Shown: positions 36,149-44,504 of the stretch, piece after piece
Layout: the number at the start of each line of letters is the position of its first letter
Numbering within the stretch: position 1 is the first letter of the stretch
Assembly (NCBI GenBank): GCA_963736325.1
Contig: CAVTOG010000008.1
Span: 372,001-436,000 of the forward strand
Origin: Actinoallomurus sp963736325
GTDB taxonomy: Bacteria; Actinomycetota; Actinomycetes; Streptosporangiales; Streptosporangiaceae
DNA length: 64,000 bases
Direction: 5' to 3'
Made by a program: the position numbers and the translations under genes
Notes under the pieces: model-generated
Database searches by the model: none
What the model was told of the DNA's origin: nothing
Seen by the model: only the letters and a program-made list of their open reading frames with translations

Positions 36149-36748
36149 ATGACCACCGCAGTGATCGGCACCGGATTCATCGGCGGCACCCTGGGCCGCG
36201 CGTTCGCGAGGGCCGGCGTCCCGACGGTCTTCGGCTCGCGCCACCCGGCCGACGACGGCGTGGCGGCCGACAGCGGCGCGCGCGTCGCCACGGTCGCCGA
36301 GGCGATCGAGGCCGCGAGCACCGTCGTCCTGGCCCTGCCCGCCGGCGCGGTGGAGGACCTGCTGCGCACCCACGGCGAGGCCTTGGCCGGCCGCCTGGTC
36401 GTCGACGCCGCCAACGACATCGGCGGCCCGGTGGCCCACCATGTCGAGGCCGTCGCCGCCCACGCCCCGCGGGCCCGGTACGCCCGCGCCTTCAACACCC
36501 TCGGCGGCGAGAACTTCGCCGATCCGGTGTTCGACGGGATCGCCGCCGACCTGTTCTTCTCCTGCGGGAACGCCGACAGGCCCGCCGTGGAGGAGCTGAT
36601 CGAGGCCGTGGGCCTGCGCCCCATGTACCTGGGGGAGGACCGGCAGGACGTCGTCGACGGCGTCCTGCGCCTGTGGTTCGCCCTGTCCGTCGGTCAGGGC
36701 CACGGCCGCCACCTGGCGTTCCGCACCCTCACCCGCTCCGAGGCCTGA
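36149..36748 (+). CDS. NADPH-dependent F420 reductase-like oxidoreductase
   Basis: A 199-residue Rossmann protein of the F420-NADP oxidoreductase/ProC-like family. The dinucleotide-binding motif is at the very N-terminus (AVIGTGFIGGTLGRAFA), followed by GSRHP, which suggests NADPH preference. ARAFNTLGGENF and LRPMYLGEDRQ match the family C-terminal half. Its real substrate is unknown. It is preceded by GAGGAG and divergent from the MarR-PDZ gene, which probably represses it. Confidence 0.82.
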   Translation: MTTAVIGTGFIGGTLGRAFARAGVPTVFGSRHPADDGVAADSGARVATVAEAIEAASTVVLALPAGAVEDLLRTHGEALAGRLVVDAANDIGGPVAHHVEAVAAHAPRARYARAFNTLGGENFADPVFDGIAADLFFSCGNADRPAVEELIEAVGLRPMYLGEDRQDVVDGVLRLWFALSVGQGHGRHLAFRTLTRSEA

Positions 36749-36756
36749 CCCGCTAT

Positions 36757-36780
36757 GGGCGGTCCTCGCCGGGACCGCCC
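36757..36780 (+). terminator. hairpin terminator
   Basis: GGGCGGTCC and GGACCGCCC form a 9-bp stem with a 6-nt loop, 8 nt after the oxidoreductase stop and between convergent genes. Confidence 0.7.
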
Positions 36781-36809
36781 GTGACGGATCTGGGGCGTTT
36801 CCGACCCGC

Positions 36810-37550
36810 CTAGGCCAGGGTGCGGCCGTAGAAGTCGAAGATCTTATCCCAGCCGTCCACCGCCGCCTCGGGACGGTACGCCGGGCGGTCGACGGCGAAG
36901 AACGCGTGGCCCGCGCCCTCGTAGGTGTGGAACTCATGAGGCTTGCCCAGGCGGTCGAGCTCGGCCGACAGCTTCGCGGTCTCCTCGGGGCCCGGGTAGC
37001 CGTCCTCCGCGCCGAACAGGCCGAGGACGGGGCAGGACAGCTGCGGTGCCAGGCCGAGGATCGGCTTCATGTTCTTGGGCATGCCGGCGGGCGGCTCGTT
37101 GACGACGAACGCCCCGTAGCAGTCGACCGCGGCGTCCAGGTCCAGCGAGCAGGCCGCCAGGAACGCGTGACGGCCGCCGGAGCAGTGGCCGATGACGCCG
37201 ATCTTGCCGTTCGCGCCCTCAAGGGAGTTCAGGTACCGGGCGGCACCGTCGACGTCGCCGACGAGCCGCTCGTCCGGCACGCCGCCGGCGGCGCGTACGG
37301 TCGCCGCGGCGTCGTCGGGGTCGGCGCCGGGGGCCTCACGCGCGTACAGGTTCGGGCAGACGGCGGAGTAGCCGTTCACCGCGAAGGTGCGGACCATCTC
37401 CTTGGTCGCCTGGTCGTAGCCGGGCATGTGGTGGATGACCACGACACCGCCGCGCGGCGCGTCGTGCAGGGGCCGGGCCGCGTACGCCTCGATCTCGTCA
37501 TCGCCGAAGCCCTTGATCGTGACTGTCTCGGCCCTGATCGCGTCGGTCAT
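36810..37550 (-). CDS. dienelactone hydrolase family protein
   Basis: A 246-residue alpha/beta hydrolase. The nucleophile elbow GHCSGGRHAF (about residue 122) has the cysteine of dienelactone hydrolases; the other triad members are the Asp in LFGAEDGYPG and the His in EGAGHAFFA. The ATG at 37550 has a GAGGAG site and lies inside the 3' end of the upstream MFS gene. The operon MarR-MFS-hydrolase suggests handling of an exported or aromatic lactone-like compound; the substrate is unknown. Confidence 0.88.
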   Translation of the reverse strand: MTDAIRAETVTIKGFGDDEIEAYAARPLHDAPRGGVVVIHHMPGYDQATKEMVRTFAVNGYSAVCPNLYAREAPGADPDDAAATVRAAGGVPDERLVGDVDGAARYLNSLEGANGKIGVIGHCSGGRHAFLAACSLDLDAAVDCYGAFVVNEPPAGMPKNMKPILGLAPQLSCPVLGLFGAEDGYPGPEETAKLSAELDRLGKPHEFHTYEGAGHAFFAVDRPAYRPEAAVDGWDKIFDFYGRTLA

Positions 37551-39222
37551 TCTCTATCTCCTCGATGTGTACATAGCGGGTTCCGCGCATCGCCGAGCAC
37601 ACCGCGGCGATGGCGGCCATCGCTGCGGCGGCGACGAAAACGAGCACCAGGCCATGATGGAATGGCCCGGACACGAGCTGGGGGAAGAAGGTCTTCCCGG
37701 TGAGGGCGTCGCGGTTCTTCGCGGGCAGGGTGTCCAGCAGCCCGTTCGACCCGAGCAGGTGGCCGACCGGGTTGTTGCCGAGGAACGCCGCGAACAGCGT
37801 GCTCACCGGGGGGAGCCGGGCGACGTACGAGGCGTCGGCGGCGGGCACGGCCTGCGCCTGCAGCCCGGACGACAGGGTGTGCGGCAGCGTCCCCGCCAGC
37901 CCGGCGATCATCAGGGAGAAGAACACCCCGATCGACAGCGCGTTGCCGGAGTTCTGGAAGGTCGAGCGCATGCCCGAGGCCACGCCGCGCTGCTCGCGCG
38001 GCACGCTGCTCATGATCGCGGAGGTGTTCGGCGCCGAGAACATCCCCTGGCCGACCCCGCTGAGGAACAGCAGCGTGGCGAAGACCGGATAGGAGAAGTC
38101 GACCGGCAGCGTCAGGAAACCGAGGAACGTCGCGGAGACCAGGGAGAGGCCGCCGGTGGCGAAGAGCCGCGCGCCGAAGCGGTCGGACAGGTAGCCCGAC
38201 ACCGGCCCGGACACCAGGAATCCCGCGGTCAGCGGCAGCAGGTAGATGCCCGCCCATAGCGGGGTGCGCTCGAACTCATAGCCGTGCAGCGGCAGCCAGA
38301 TCCCCTGCAACCAGATGATCATCATGAACTGCAGGCCGCCGCGCGCGATCGAGGTGAGCAGCGCGGCGAGGTTGCCGGCCGCGAACGCGCGGATCCGGAA
38401 CAGGCCCATCCGCAGCATCGGGTGGGCGACGCGCGTCTCGACCACGCAGAAGAGCATCAGCAGCGCCAGGCCGCACGTGCCGCCGCCGAGGACCATCGGG
38501 TTGGTCCAGCCGGTGGGATGCCCGCCGTACGGCTGGATCCCGTAGGTGATCGCGGCGAGCAGGGCGCCCGTGCCGGTCACGAACGTGAGGTTCCCCAGCC
38601 AGTCGACGCGCGCGACGCGTGGCGCGCCCACCTCGCGCAGGCTGCGGTAGGACCAGAAGGTGCCGATGATGCCGATGGGTACGCTCACCCAGAACACCGC
38701 GCGCCAGTCGACCTCCGCGAGCAGGCCGCCGGCGAGCAGGCCGAGGAACTGCCCGGTGAGCGCGGTGATCTGGTTGATGCCCAGGGCCATGCCACGCTGT
38801 TCGAGCGGGAACGCGTCGGTGAGGATGGCCGCGGAGTTGGCCGTGAGCATGGCGCCGCCGACGCCCTGGACCACGCGCCAGCCGATCAGCCACAGCGCCC
38901 CGGGCCCCCCGTGGAAGGGGTCCACGGACAGGGCCAGCGACGCCACACTGAAGATCACGAAGCCGAGGTTGTACATCCGGACCCGGCCGAACATGTCGCC
39001 CAGCCGGCCCAGCGCCACGACCAGCACGGCCGAGACGAGCAGGTAGCCGAGGATCATCCACAGCAGGTAGCCGATGTTGGACGGCGACAGCGGGTCGAGG
39101 CCGATCCCGCGGAAGATCGCCGGCAGCGAGATGATCACGATCGAGCCGTCGAGGGTGGCCATCAGGACACCCAGCGTCGTGTTCGACAGCGCGGTCCACT
39201 TGTACCGGTCGGGGTGGTTCAC
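37498..39222 (-). CDS. DHA2 family MFS exporter
   Basis: A 574-residue, 14-helix major facilitator of the EmrB/QacA type. It has the motif LGRLGDMFGRVRMYNLG after helix 2 and the motif C-like ILTDAFPLEQRGMALGINQ region. The GTG at 39222 overlaps the MarR stop as GTGA. Its 3' end overlaps the hydrolase gene by 53 nt in another frame, giving a charged tail (EENDRRDQ-like). Expression is probably released when the upstream MarR protein binds a drug or phenolic. Confidence 0.88.
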   Translation of the reverse strand: MNHPDRYKWTALSNTTLGVLMATLDGSIVIISLPAIFRGIGLDPLSPSNIGYLLWMILGYLLVSAVLVVALGRLGDMFGRVRMYNLGFVIFSVASLALSVDPFHGGPGALWLIGWRVVQGVGGAMLTANSAAILTDAFPLEQRGMALGINQITALTGQFLGLLAGGLLAEVDWRAVFWVSVPIGIIGTFWSYRSLREVGAPRVARVDWLGNLTFVTGTGALLAAITYGIQPYGGHPTGWTNPMVLGGGTCGLALLMLFCVVETRVAHPMLRMGLFRIRAFAAGNLAALLTSIARGGLQFMMIIWLQGIWLPLHGYEFERTPLWAGIYLLPLTAGFLVSGPVSGYLSDRFGARLFATGGLSLVSATFLGFLTLPVDFSYPVFATLLFLSGVGQGMFSAPNTSAIMSSVPREQRGVASGMRSTFQNSGNALSIGVFFSLMIAGLAGTLPHTLSSGLQAQAVPAADASYVARLPPVSTLFAAFLGNNPVGHLLGSNGLLDTLPAKNRDALTGKTFFPQLVSGPFHHGLVLVFVAAAAMAAIAAVCSAMRGTRYVHIEEIENDRRDQGRDSHDQGLRR

Positions 39223-39659
39223 AGGCGGTCCGCGAGTCGTTCGAGCAACGGGATGACCTCCATCAGCCGGCGTCGTTCCTCGGGGGTGAAGCCCTCGGCC
39301 AGCGCGCGTGTCATCCGGCGCGTGGTGGCCGAACGGCGGTCGTGCAGCACCTGGCGGCCCTCGTCGGTCGCCGACATGGACACGCGGCGGCCGTCACCCG
39401 GATCCGGAGTCCGCGCGACCAGCCCGCGCTGCTCCAGCCCGGCGAGCGTGGCGCCCATCGCCTGGGGGCGTACGCGCTCGTCGGTGGCCAGCGAGCCGGG
39501 CGTGGCCGGGCCGTCCCGGTCGAGGCGGGCCAGCACCGACACCTCCGAGAGGGTCAGCTCTCCCGGCCGGTGGGCCTGCCGGATGCGGCGGACGATCCGG
39601 CCGAGAGAAAGACGGAGCTCGGCCGCCACACGCTCGTCTTCTGCCGAATAGTTGTCCAT
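39219..39659 (-). CDS. MarR family repressor
   Basis: A 146-residue winged-helix regulator (TLSEVSVLARLDRDGPATPG, recognition helix near RPQAMGATLAGLEQRGLV, wing DPGDGRRVSMSATDEG). The ATG at 39659 is used; the longer frame adds only a few residues. It is translationally coupled to the MFS exporter gene. An AT-rich imperfect palindrome just upstream is the probable operator. Confidence 0.88.
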   Translation of the reverse strand: MDNYSAEDERVAAELRLSLGRIVRRIRQAHRPGELTLSEVSVLARLDRDGPATPGSLATDERVRPQAMGATLAGLEQRGLVARTPDPGDGRRVSMSATDEGRQVLHDRRSATTRRMTRALAEGFTPEERRRLMEVIPLLERLADRL

Positions 39660-39662
39660 GGC

Positions 39663-39682
39663 TAATAAAACTAGACTTATCA
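39663..39682. promoter_or_regulatory. candidate MarR operator
   Basis: TAATAAAACTAGACTTATCA is an imperfect palindrome centred on CTAG with ATAA/TTAT arms, strikingly AT-rich for this genome. It lies directly before the MarR start and overlaps the expected promoter. Confidence 0.5.
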
Positions 39683-39733
39683 AGCAACATGCACAAACCG
39701 CCCGGAGCCGCCGTCACCACCGCGGCGAACGCC

Positions 39734-40381
39734 CTAGTGGAGGCGGGCCAGCAGGTGGGCGTCGAGGAAGCCTCGCTCGGTGGCCGGGTCGTGGAGAAGC
39801 CGGGCGAACGTGTCGAGCCCCGCGCCGGCCAGCAGTTCGGCGAGTCGGTCCGCGGGCCAGCTGTAGGCAGGTGCCACCTTGTGGTCGAAGCGGACCGGCT
39901 CCGGTCCGTCGGTCCCGAAGAACGAGACCAGGAGCAGCCCTTCCGGCGCCAGGACGCGTACCTGCTCGGCGAGCAGCGCGGGCAGTTCCCCGGGCGGAGT
40001 GTGGATCATCGAGTAGTGGGCGAGCACGCCGCCGAGGGTGCCGTCTTCGATCGGCAAGGTCTCCATCCGTGCCTCGTCGAAGCGCAGTGCCGGATGGGCC
40101 CGCCGGGCGTGGTCGACCATGCCGGGGGAGAGATCGAGCCCGAAGGCGTCCAGCCCGAGGTCGTGCAGCAGGGCCGTCAGATGTCCGGGTCCGCACCCGA
40201 CATCGGCCACTCGCCGGTTTTCCGTCCCGCGCACCAGCTCGGCGAAGCTGCTGATCATGGCCCGTGCGAACGGCTGCGTCTCCAGCCGGTCGGCGAACAA
40301 CGACGCGTACAGCTCGACGACCCCGTCATAGGCCGCCCTGGTCTCGTCCTGGTGGTCCACCACGGGAAGAGAAGCTAACAC
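39734..40381 (-). CDS. class I SAM-dependent methyltransferase
   Basis: A 215-residue methyltransferase. Motif I is VADVGCGPGHLTALL (about residue 60), followed by the acidic post-I residue in GLDLSPGMV and motif-II-like LAHYSMIHTPPGELP. The substrate is unknown. The GTG at 40381 opens the frame; GTG codons at 40363 and 40360 are alternatives, and none has a clear ribosome site. It stands alone between the MarR operon and the EAL-CBS gene. Confidence 0.8.
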   Translation of the reverse strand: MLASLPVVDHQDETRAAYDGVVELYASLFADRLETQPFARAMISSFAELVRGTENRRVADVGCGPGHLTALLHDLGLDAFGLDLSPGMVDHARRAHPALRFDEARMETLPIEDGTLGGVLAHYSMIHTPPGELPALLAEQVRVLAPEGLLLVSFFGTDGPEPVRFDHKVAPAYSWPADRLAELLAGAGLDTFARLLHDPATERGFLDAHLLARLH

Positions 40382-40411
40382 CGGTGCCCGTTCACCACCG
40401 TTCCGCGGGGC

Positions 40412-41509
40412 CTAGCGCGGAGCCGACAGGCTGCGGATCAGATCGCCGACGCGGGCGACGCCCAGGCAGCGGCCGACCTCGTCGACGACCACGAGGTCGT
40501 CGTACACGCGGTCGGTGTCGTCGCCCGCGGCGCGCAGGGCGGCGATCGCCGGGACCGTCCTCGGCACGGTGCGCGGCGGGTCGGCGAGCCGCGCGGCCGG
40601 CTTGTGCGCGTGCAGGGCGTGCCCGTACGCCCCGGCGAGCCGCAGCAGGAACCGGGTGCGGTCGACCGTGCTCCGGGGCCGCTGTCCCTGGTCGACGAGG
40701 ACGACGCTCGTCGCGGCGCGTTCGGCGTTGAACGCGGAGAACACCTCGTCGGCGGTGGCGGATTCGGCCATGACCATCGCCGGCATCATGAACTCCGTCA
40801 CCCGCGGCCCGAGCCGGTCGCCGTCACGCGTCCCCACGGGCACGGTGACCGGCACGCCCGGCTGCCAGCCCGGCGGCGACAGCAGCGGACCCTGTGCCAG
40901 GCGCACCCCGAGGGACCTGACCCGTGCGAGCTGGTCGTCCGCGACGACGCCGGGAGCGAAGACGTGGCCGCCCGTACGGCGCCCCAGCGCGACGAGCGCC
41001 TCGACCAGCGCGGAGCGCCGCTGGTCGGCGGTGGCCCGCCGGGTCAGCTCCGGGTCGAGGGACAGCACGGAGGGCGAGGCCTCGGCGACGAGACGGGCCG
41101 GCAGGTCGGCGGCGCGCTCGAAGGCGAACGGGTACCCGGCCGACCGCAGCCGCCCGAGCGCCGCGACCGCCTCGCCGGCGGACCGGCCCTCCAGGACGCC
41201 GGAGACGGACACGATCACGCCGCCGGGGCGGCGGCCGAAGCCGGTGAGCGTCCGGTGCAGGTAGGTCATCGCCCGGTCGTCGGCGATCGTGCTCATCCGG
41301 AGCGGGACGTGGAGGGGGAGCAGGGTTCCGGTCGCGGCGCGTGCGGACAGGACCGCCCGGTCGACGTCGGAGTCGGCGCCGGGGGCCCGGTGCGCGGCCC
41401 CGGACGTGCTGAGGGCCACGACCCCGCCGGACTCGATGTCGACGATCGGATGAAAGGTGACGTGCGGCGCGGTCCGCGGGTCCCCCGAAGGACCGCCATG
41501 GTCACTCAC
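40412..41509 (-). CDS. degenerate EAL-domain protein with CBS-like C-terminus
   Basis: A 365-residue cytosolic protein. Residues about 15-235 follow an EAL phosphodiesterase fold (FHPIVDIESGGVVALS at the EAL position, SVLSLDPELTRR for the IKID strand, LGVRLAQGPLLSPP for the QG region). The EAL triad and the DDFGTG loop are not conserved (PFAFERAADL instead), so it is unlikely to hydrolyse cyclic di-GMP. The C-terminal part has two CBS-like strands (SVVLVDQGQ and DLVVVDEVGRCLGVARV). It may bind a nucleotide. Confidence 0.72.
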   Translation of the reverse strand: MSDHGGPSGDPRTAPHVTFHPIVDIESGGVVALSTSGAAHRAPGADSDVDRAVLSARAATGTLLPLHVPLRMSTIADDRAMTYLHRTLTGFGRRPGGVIVSVSGVLEGRSAGEAVAALGRLRSAGYPFAFERAADLPARLVAEASPSVLSLDPELTRRATADQRRSALVEALVALGRRTGGHVFAPGVVADDQLARVRSLGVRLAQGPLLSPPGWQPGVPVTVPVGTRDGDRLGPRVTEFMMPAMVMAESATADEVFSAFNAERAATSVVLVDQGQRPRSTVDRTRFLLRLAGAYGHALHAHKPAARLADPPRTVPRTVPAIAALRAAGDDTDRVYDDLVVVDEVGRCLGVARVGDLIRSLSAPR

Positions 41510-41615
41510 ACCCCGATCTTGCCGTCCGTTTTGTGCCGAATCGATGCTGTTCGGGGAGTGTTCACCGATCGTTCCGTACCTGGTCGCGACGGTCGCCGGA
41601 ATTACGGTCCTGAGG

Positions 41616-41820
41616 ATGGATGAGATACGCGCCGATCGGCAGCTGCGGCTCGTCGCCGAGGTCGTGGCGACGGACGGCTCGGCGACGTCCGGTGCCCGAT
41701 CATCGGCCCGCGGGTACAGATCGAGATCAAGCGGATGATGCCGGTATGGGTTCCGCGCAGGCCGAGGGACGCCGAGGACATCGAACGGTCCAGGCAGCGC
41801 TGGACCCTAATACCCGTCGC
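41616..41820 (+). pseudogene. possible frameshifted small-gene remnant
   Basis: The ATG at 41616 opens MDEIRADRQLRLVAEVVATD, plausible coding, but after about 26 codons protein-like sequence continues in the next frame (CPIIGPRVQIEIKRMMPVW, then PRRPRDAEDIERSRQRW) before running antisense into the next gene. This looks like a short gene with a one-base indel near 41693. Apart from this, the 297-nt stretch 41510-41806 holds nothing else I can identify. Confidence 0.3.
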
Positions 41821-42193
41821 TGAGGACCGCCATGGACACCAGGTAGGTGAGACACGCGAACCCGGCGAACGCGGCGGGAACCCAGATCTCGGCGCCGCGC
41901 AGTGCCTGCACCAGGACGGTGGCCACGATGATGCCGACCAGGATGTCCCCGGTCACGGCCGCCGCGCGAACGTGCGCGGACGAACGCCGCCCGCCACCGT
42001 AGCCGTCGCGGCCGGAGTCACCGCCGCGCAGGGCGAGAAGGAGTCCGTAGGCGAGAAGGACGCCCATGGTCACCAGGCCGGCGTTCATCTGCCCGCGGAC
42101 GGTCAGAGTGGCTCCGATGCCTAGGCCTGCGGCCACCGCGAAGGCGGGCGCGACCCAGCGGTGTCCGCGCCGTCGTTCGGAAGCGATCCACAT
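41807..42193 (-). CDS. small membrane protein
   Basis: A 128-residue protein with four hydrophobic segments (VAPAFAVAAGLGIGATL, LVTMGVLLAYGLLLAL, TGDILVGIIVATVLVQAL, VPAAFAGFACLTYLVSMAVL) and an Arg/Gly-rich cytoplasmic loop between the second and third. The ATG at 42193 has GGGAGG 9 nt upstream. No family is recognised. It is divergent from the deaminase gene. Confidence 0.65.
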   Translation of the reverse strand: MWIASERRRGHRWVAPAFAVAAGLGIGATLTVRGQMNAGLVTMGVLLAYGLLLALRGGDSGRDGYGGGRRSSAHVRAAAVTGDILVGIIVATVLVQALRGAEIWVPAAFAGFACLTYLVSMAVLSDGY

Positions 42194-42290
42194 GACAGAG
42201 GTCCTCCCACCCGATTCCCGGCGCCAAACCGCCTGGGGCCGAAAACCGCGATCATCGAATGGGATCGCGTCGCCGGGCGACGAGACCCGC

Positions 42291-42767
42291 ATGGTGGACA
42301 ATCACGGGGTGACCAGCACAGGTATCGGCCCGGAGGCGATGCTCGCCATCGCCGTGGAAGAAGCGCGAGCGGGGTACGCCGAAGGAGGTGTGCCGGTCGG
42401 CGCCGCGCTGTATGCCGCCGACGGGCGGCTGCTCGGGCGAGGACGCAACCGGCGGGTGCAGGACGGCGATCCCTCCGTGCACGGCGAGACCGCGGCGTTC
42501 CGTGCGGCGGGGCGGCAGGTTTCCTACCGGGGCACGACCATGGCCACCACCCTGTCGCCGTGCTGGTACTGCGCCGGCCTGATCCTTCAGTTCGGCATCT
42601 CGCGGGTGGTCGTCGGTGAGGCGCGGACGTTTCAGGGCCGACACGAGTGGCTGGCCGGGCACGGTGTCGAGGTGACCGTGCTGGACGACGCCGAGTGCGC
42701 CGGGCTGATGACCGCGTTCATACGGGAGAGGCCCGAGGTGTGGAACGAGGACATCGGGGACCGGTGA
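42291..42767 (+). CDS. nucleoside/cytosine deaminase
   Basis: A 158-residue zinc-dependent deaminase of the cytidine/deoxycytidylate superfamily, closest in pattern to yeast-type cytosine deaminase. Zinc and catalytic residues are HGETAAF (about residue 62) and SPCWYCAG (about 87). C-terminal WNEDIGD is also typical of the FCY1-like group. The ATG at 42291 or the GTG at 42309 may be the start. Probable role: pyrimidine salvage, cytosine to uracil. Confidence 0.87.
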   Translation: MVDNHGVTSTGIGPEAMLAIAVEEARAGYAEGGVPVGAALYAADGRLLGRGRNRRVQDGDPSVHGETAAFRAAGRQVSYRGTTMATTLSPCWYCAGLILQFGISRVVVGEARTFQGRHEWLAGHGVEVTVLDDAECAGLMTAFIRERPEVWNEDIGDR

Positions 42768-42785
42768 GCGGCGCCTCGCGGCAGT

Positions 42786-43787
42786 TCAGTGGAACAGCGC
42801 GCTGTAGCCGTTGAGCGCGGGCTGGCCGCCGAGGTGGGCGTAAAGGACGTTCGAGCCGGCCTCGATCTCGTGGCCGGTGACCAGGTCGATGAGTCCGGCC
42901 ATCGACTTCCCCTCGTACACCGGGTCCGTGATCATGCCTTCGAGCGTCGCGGACAGGCGCATCGCCTCGATCGTGCGGTCGTCCGGGATCCCGTACGTGC
43001 CGCCGTGGTACCGCTCGTCGAGCACGACGTCGGCGTCGGTGACCTCCGTTCCGATCAGCGCCGCCGTGCCGCGCGCGATCCGTACGATCTGCTCGCGTGT
43101 CTCCACCGGCTTGGCCGAGGCGTCGATCCCGATGATCCGCCGGTCCTGGCCGGCGAAGCCGGCCACCATTCCGGCCTGCGTGCCGCCGGTGACCGAGCAG
43201 ACGACGACGGTGTCGAAGCGGACGCCCAGCTCGCGCTCCTGCTCCTCGACCTCGCGTGCCCAGTTCGCGAAGCCGAGGCCGCCCAGGCGGTGGTCCGAGG
43301 CCCCCGCCGGGATCGGGTACGGCCGCCCGCCGCGCGCCCGCACCTCCTCCAGGGCCCGGTCCCAGCTCTCCTTGAACTCGATGCCGAAGCCGGCCTCGAC
43401 GAGCCGTACGTCGGCGCCGAGCAGCCGCGACAGCATGATGTTGCCGACCCGGTCGTAGACGGAGTCCGGCCAGTCGACCCAGCTCTCCTGCACCAGGACG
43501 CATCCGAGACCGAGCTTGGCGGCGACGGCGGCGACCTGGCGAGTGTGGTTGGACTGCACCCCGCCGATCGACACGAGCGTGTCGCAGCCCTGCGCGAGCG
43601 CGTCGGCGGCGAGGTACTCCAGCTTGCGGGTCTTGTTACCGCCGAAGGCGAGCCCGGAGTTGCAGTCCTCGCGCTTGGCCCACAGCCGTACGCCGCCGCC
43701 GAGCCGTGTGGTCAGCCGGTCGAGGGGGTGGACGGGCGAGGGGCCGAACAGCAGTTGCGTACGGGGGAAGTCGTCGAGCGTCGTCAC
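42786..43787 (-). CDS. acdS: 1-aminocyclopropane-1-carboxylate deaminase
   Basis: PLP enzyme of fold type II that opens ACC, the plant ethylene precursor, to 2-oxobutyrate and ammonia. The 333 residues contain the PLP lysine in AFGGNKTRKLEYLA (about residue 52), IGGVQSNHTRQVAAVA, LVQESWVDW and YGIPDDRTIEAM. D-cysteine desulfhydrase is the main alternative; the ESWVDW and GIEFKESW segments favour ACC deaminase. The GTG at 43787 overlaps the GntR stop as GTGA. Confidence 0.86.
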   Translation of the reverse strand: MTTLDDFPRTQLLFGPSPVHPLDRLTTRLGGGVRLWAKREDCNSGLAFGGNKTRKLEYLAADALAQGCDTLVSIGGVQSNHTRQVAAVAAKLGLGCVLVQESWVDWPDSVYDRVGNIMLSRLLGADVRLVEAGFGIEFKESWDRALEEVRARGGRPYPIPAGASDHRLGGLGFANWAREVEEQERELGVRFDTVVVCSVTGGTQAGMVAGFAGQDRRIIGIDASAKPVETREQIVRIARGTAALIGTEVTDADVVLDERYHGGTYGIPDDRTIEAMRLSATLEGMITDPVYEGKSMAGLIDLVTGHEIEAGSNVLYAHLGGQPALNGYSALFH

Positions 43788-44443
43788 GGTGTCTCCCTGG
43801 TCTTCTCGTCGAGCAGCGTGGCCCAGATCTCGGAGGTGACCGCCACGGCCGCGTCCGCGTCGCCGGCCGCGCAGGCGTTGATCAGCCGGTCGTGCAGGGC
43901 GATGGACCGCCGGCCGGGCAGGGAGCCGAAGCGCAGCCGCTCCAGCCGCCGGATCAGGGGCAGGTAGCGCTCGATGGTGGCGGCGACCGCCCGGTTGCCG
44001 GCCGCGGCGACCGGAACGTCGTGCAGCGCGTCGTCGGCGGTGAGCGAGGCGTCCACGTCGCACGCCTCCAGCGCCGCCGCGAACCGCGCGTTGGCGTCGC
44101 GCATCGTCGCGAGATGCCGTTCGGTCAGCACCGGCACGGCGGTCCGCACGGCCAGCTCGTGCATGGCGCGGACGACCGCGTACGCGTCGCGCACGTCGTC
44201 GACCACGAGCGGCGTGACGCGGGTGTAGGCGTGCGGCTTGCTCTCGACGAGCCCCTCTTCGGTGAGGCGGGACAGCGCCTCGCGTACGGGGGTGCGGGAG
44301 AGCCCGACCCGCTCGGCCAGGTCGCCGTCGCGGATGATCTCGCCGGGGGCCAGCTCGCCGGCGATGATCGCGTCGCGCAGCATCCGGTACGCCCGGTCGC
44401 GCAGGAGCGACCGGTCGACGCGTCCGAGACGTGGATTAGACAT
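43784..44443 (-). CDS. GntR family regulator, FCD domain, of the ACC deaminase operon
   Basis: A 219-residue FadR-type regulator: winged helix with LSRTPVREALSRLTEEGLVE, then an FCD ligand domain with metal-site histidines (DALHDVPVAAAGN). It is the first gene of a two-gene operon and is translationally coupled to acdS. A palindrome overlaps its start codon, so autorepression is likely, relieved by ACC or a related amino acid. Confidence 0.87.
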   Translation of the reverse strand: MSNPRLGRVDRSLLRDRAYRMLRDAIIAGELAPGEIIRDGDLAERVGLSRTPVREALSRLTEEGLVESKPHAYTRVTPLVVDDVRDAYAVVRAMHELAVRTAVPVLTERHLATMRDANARFAAALEACDVDASLTADDALHDVPVAAAGNRAVAATIERYLPLIRRLERLRFGSLPGRRSIALHDRLINACAAGDADAAVAVTSEIWATLLDEKTRETP

Positions 44444-44457
44444 CCAATATATTAGAT
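44442..44457. promoter_or_regulatory. GntR operator overlapping the regulator start codon
   Basis: ATCCAATATATTAGAT is a palindrome with one mismatch, AT-rich in a GC-rich genome. It covers the ATG of the GntR gene (44441-44443), consistent with autorepression of a short-leader mRNA. Confidence 0.55.
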
Positions 44458-44504
44458 ACAGCGACTCAGGGACGCGTCAAGACGGCATCGAATAGGGTTC
44501 CGGA

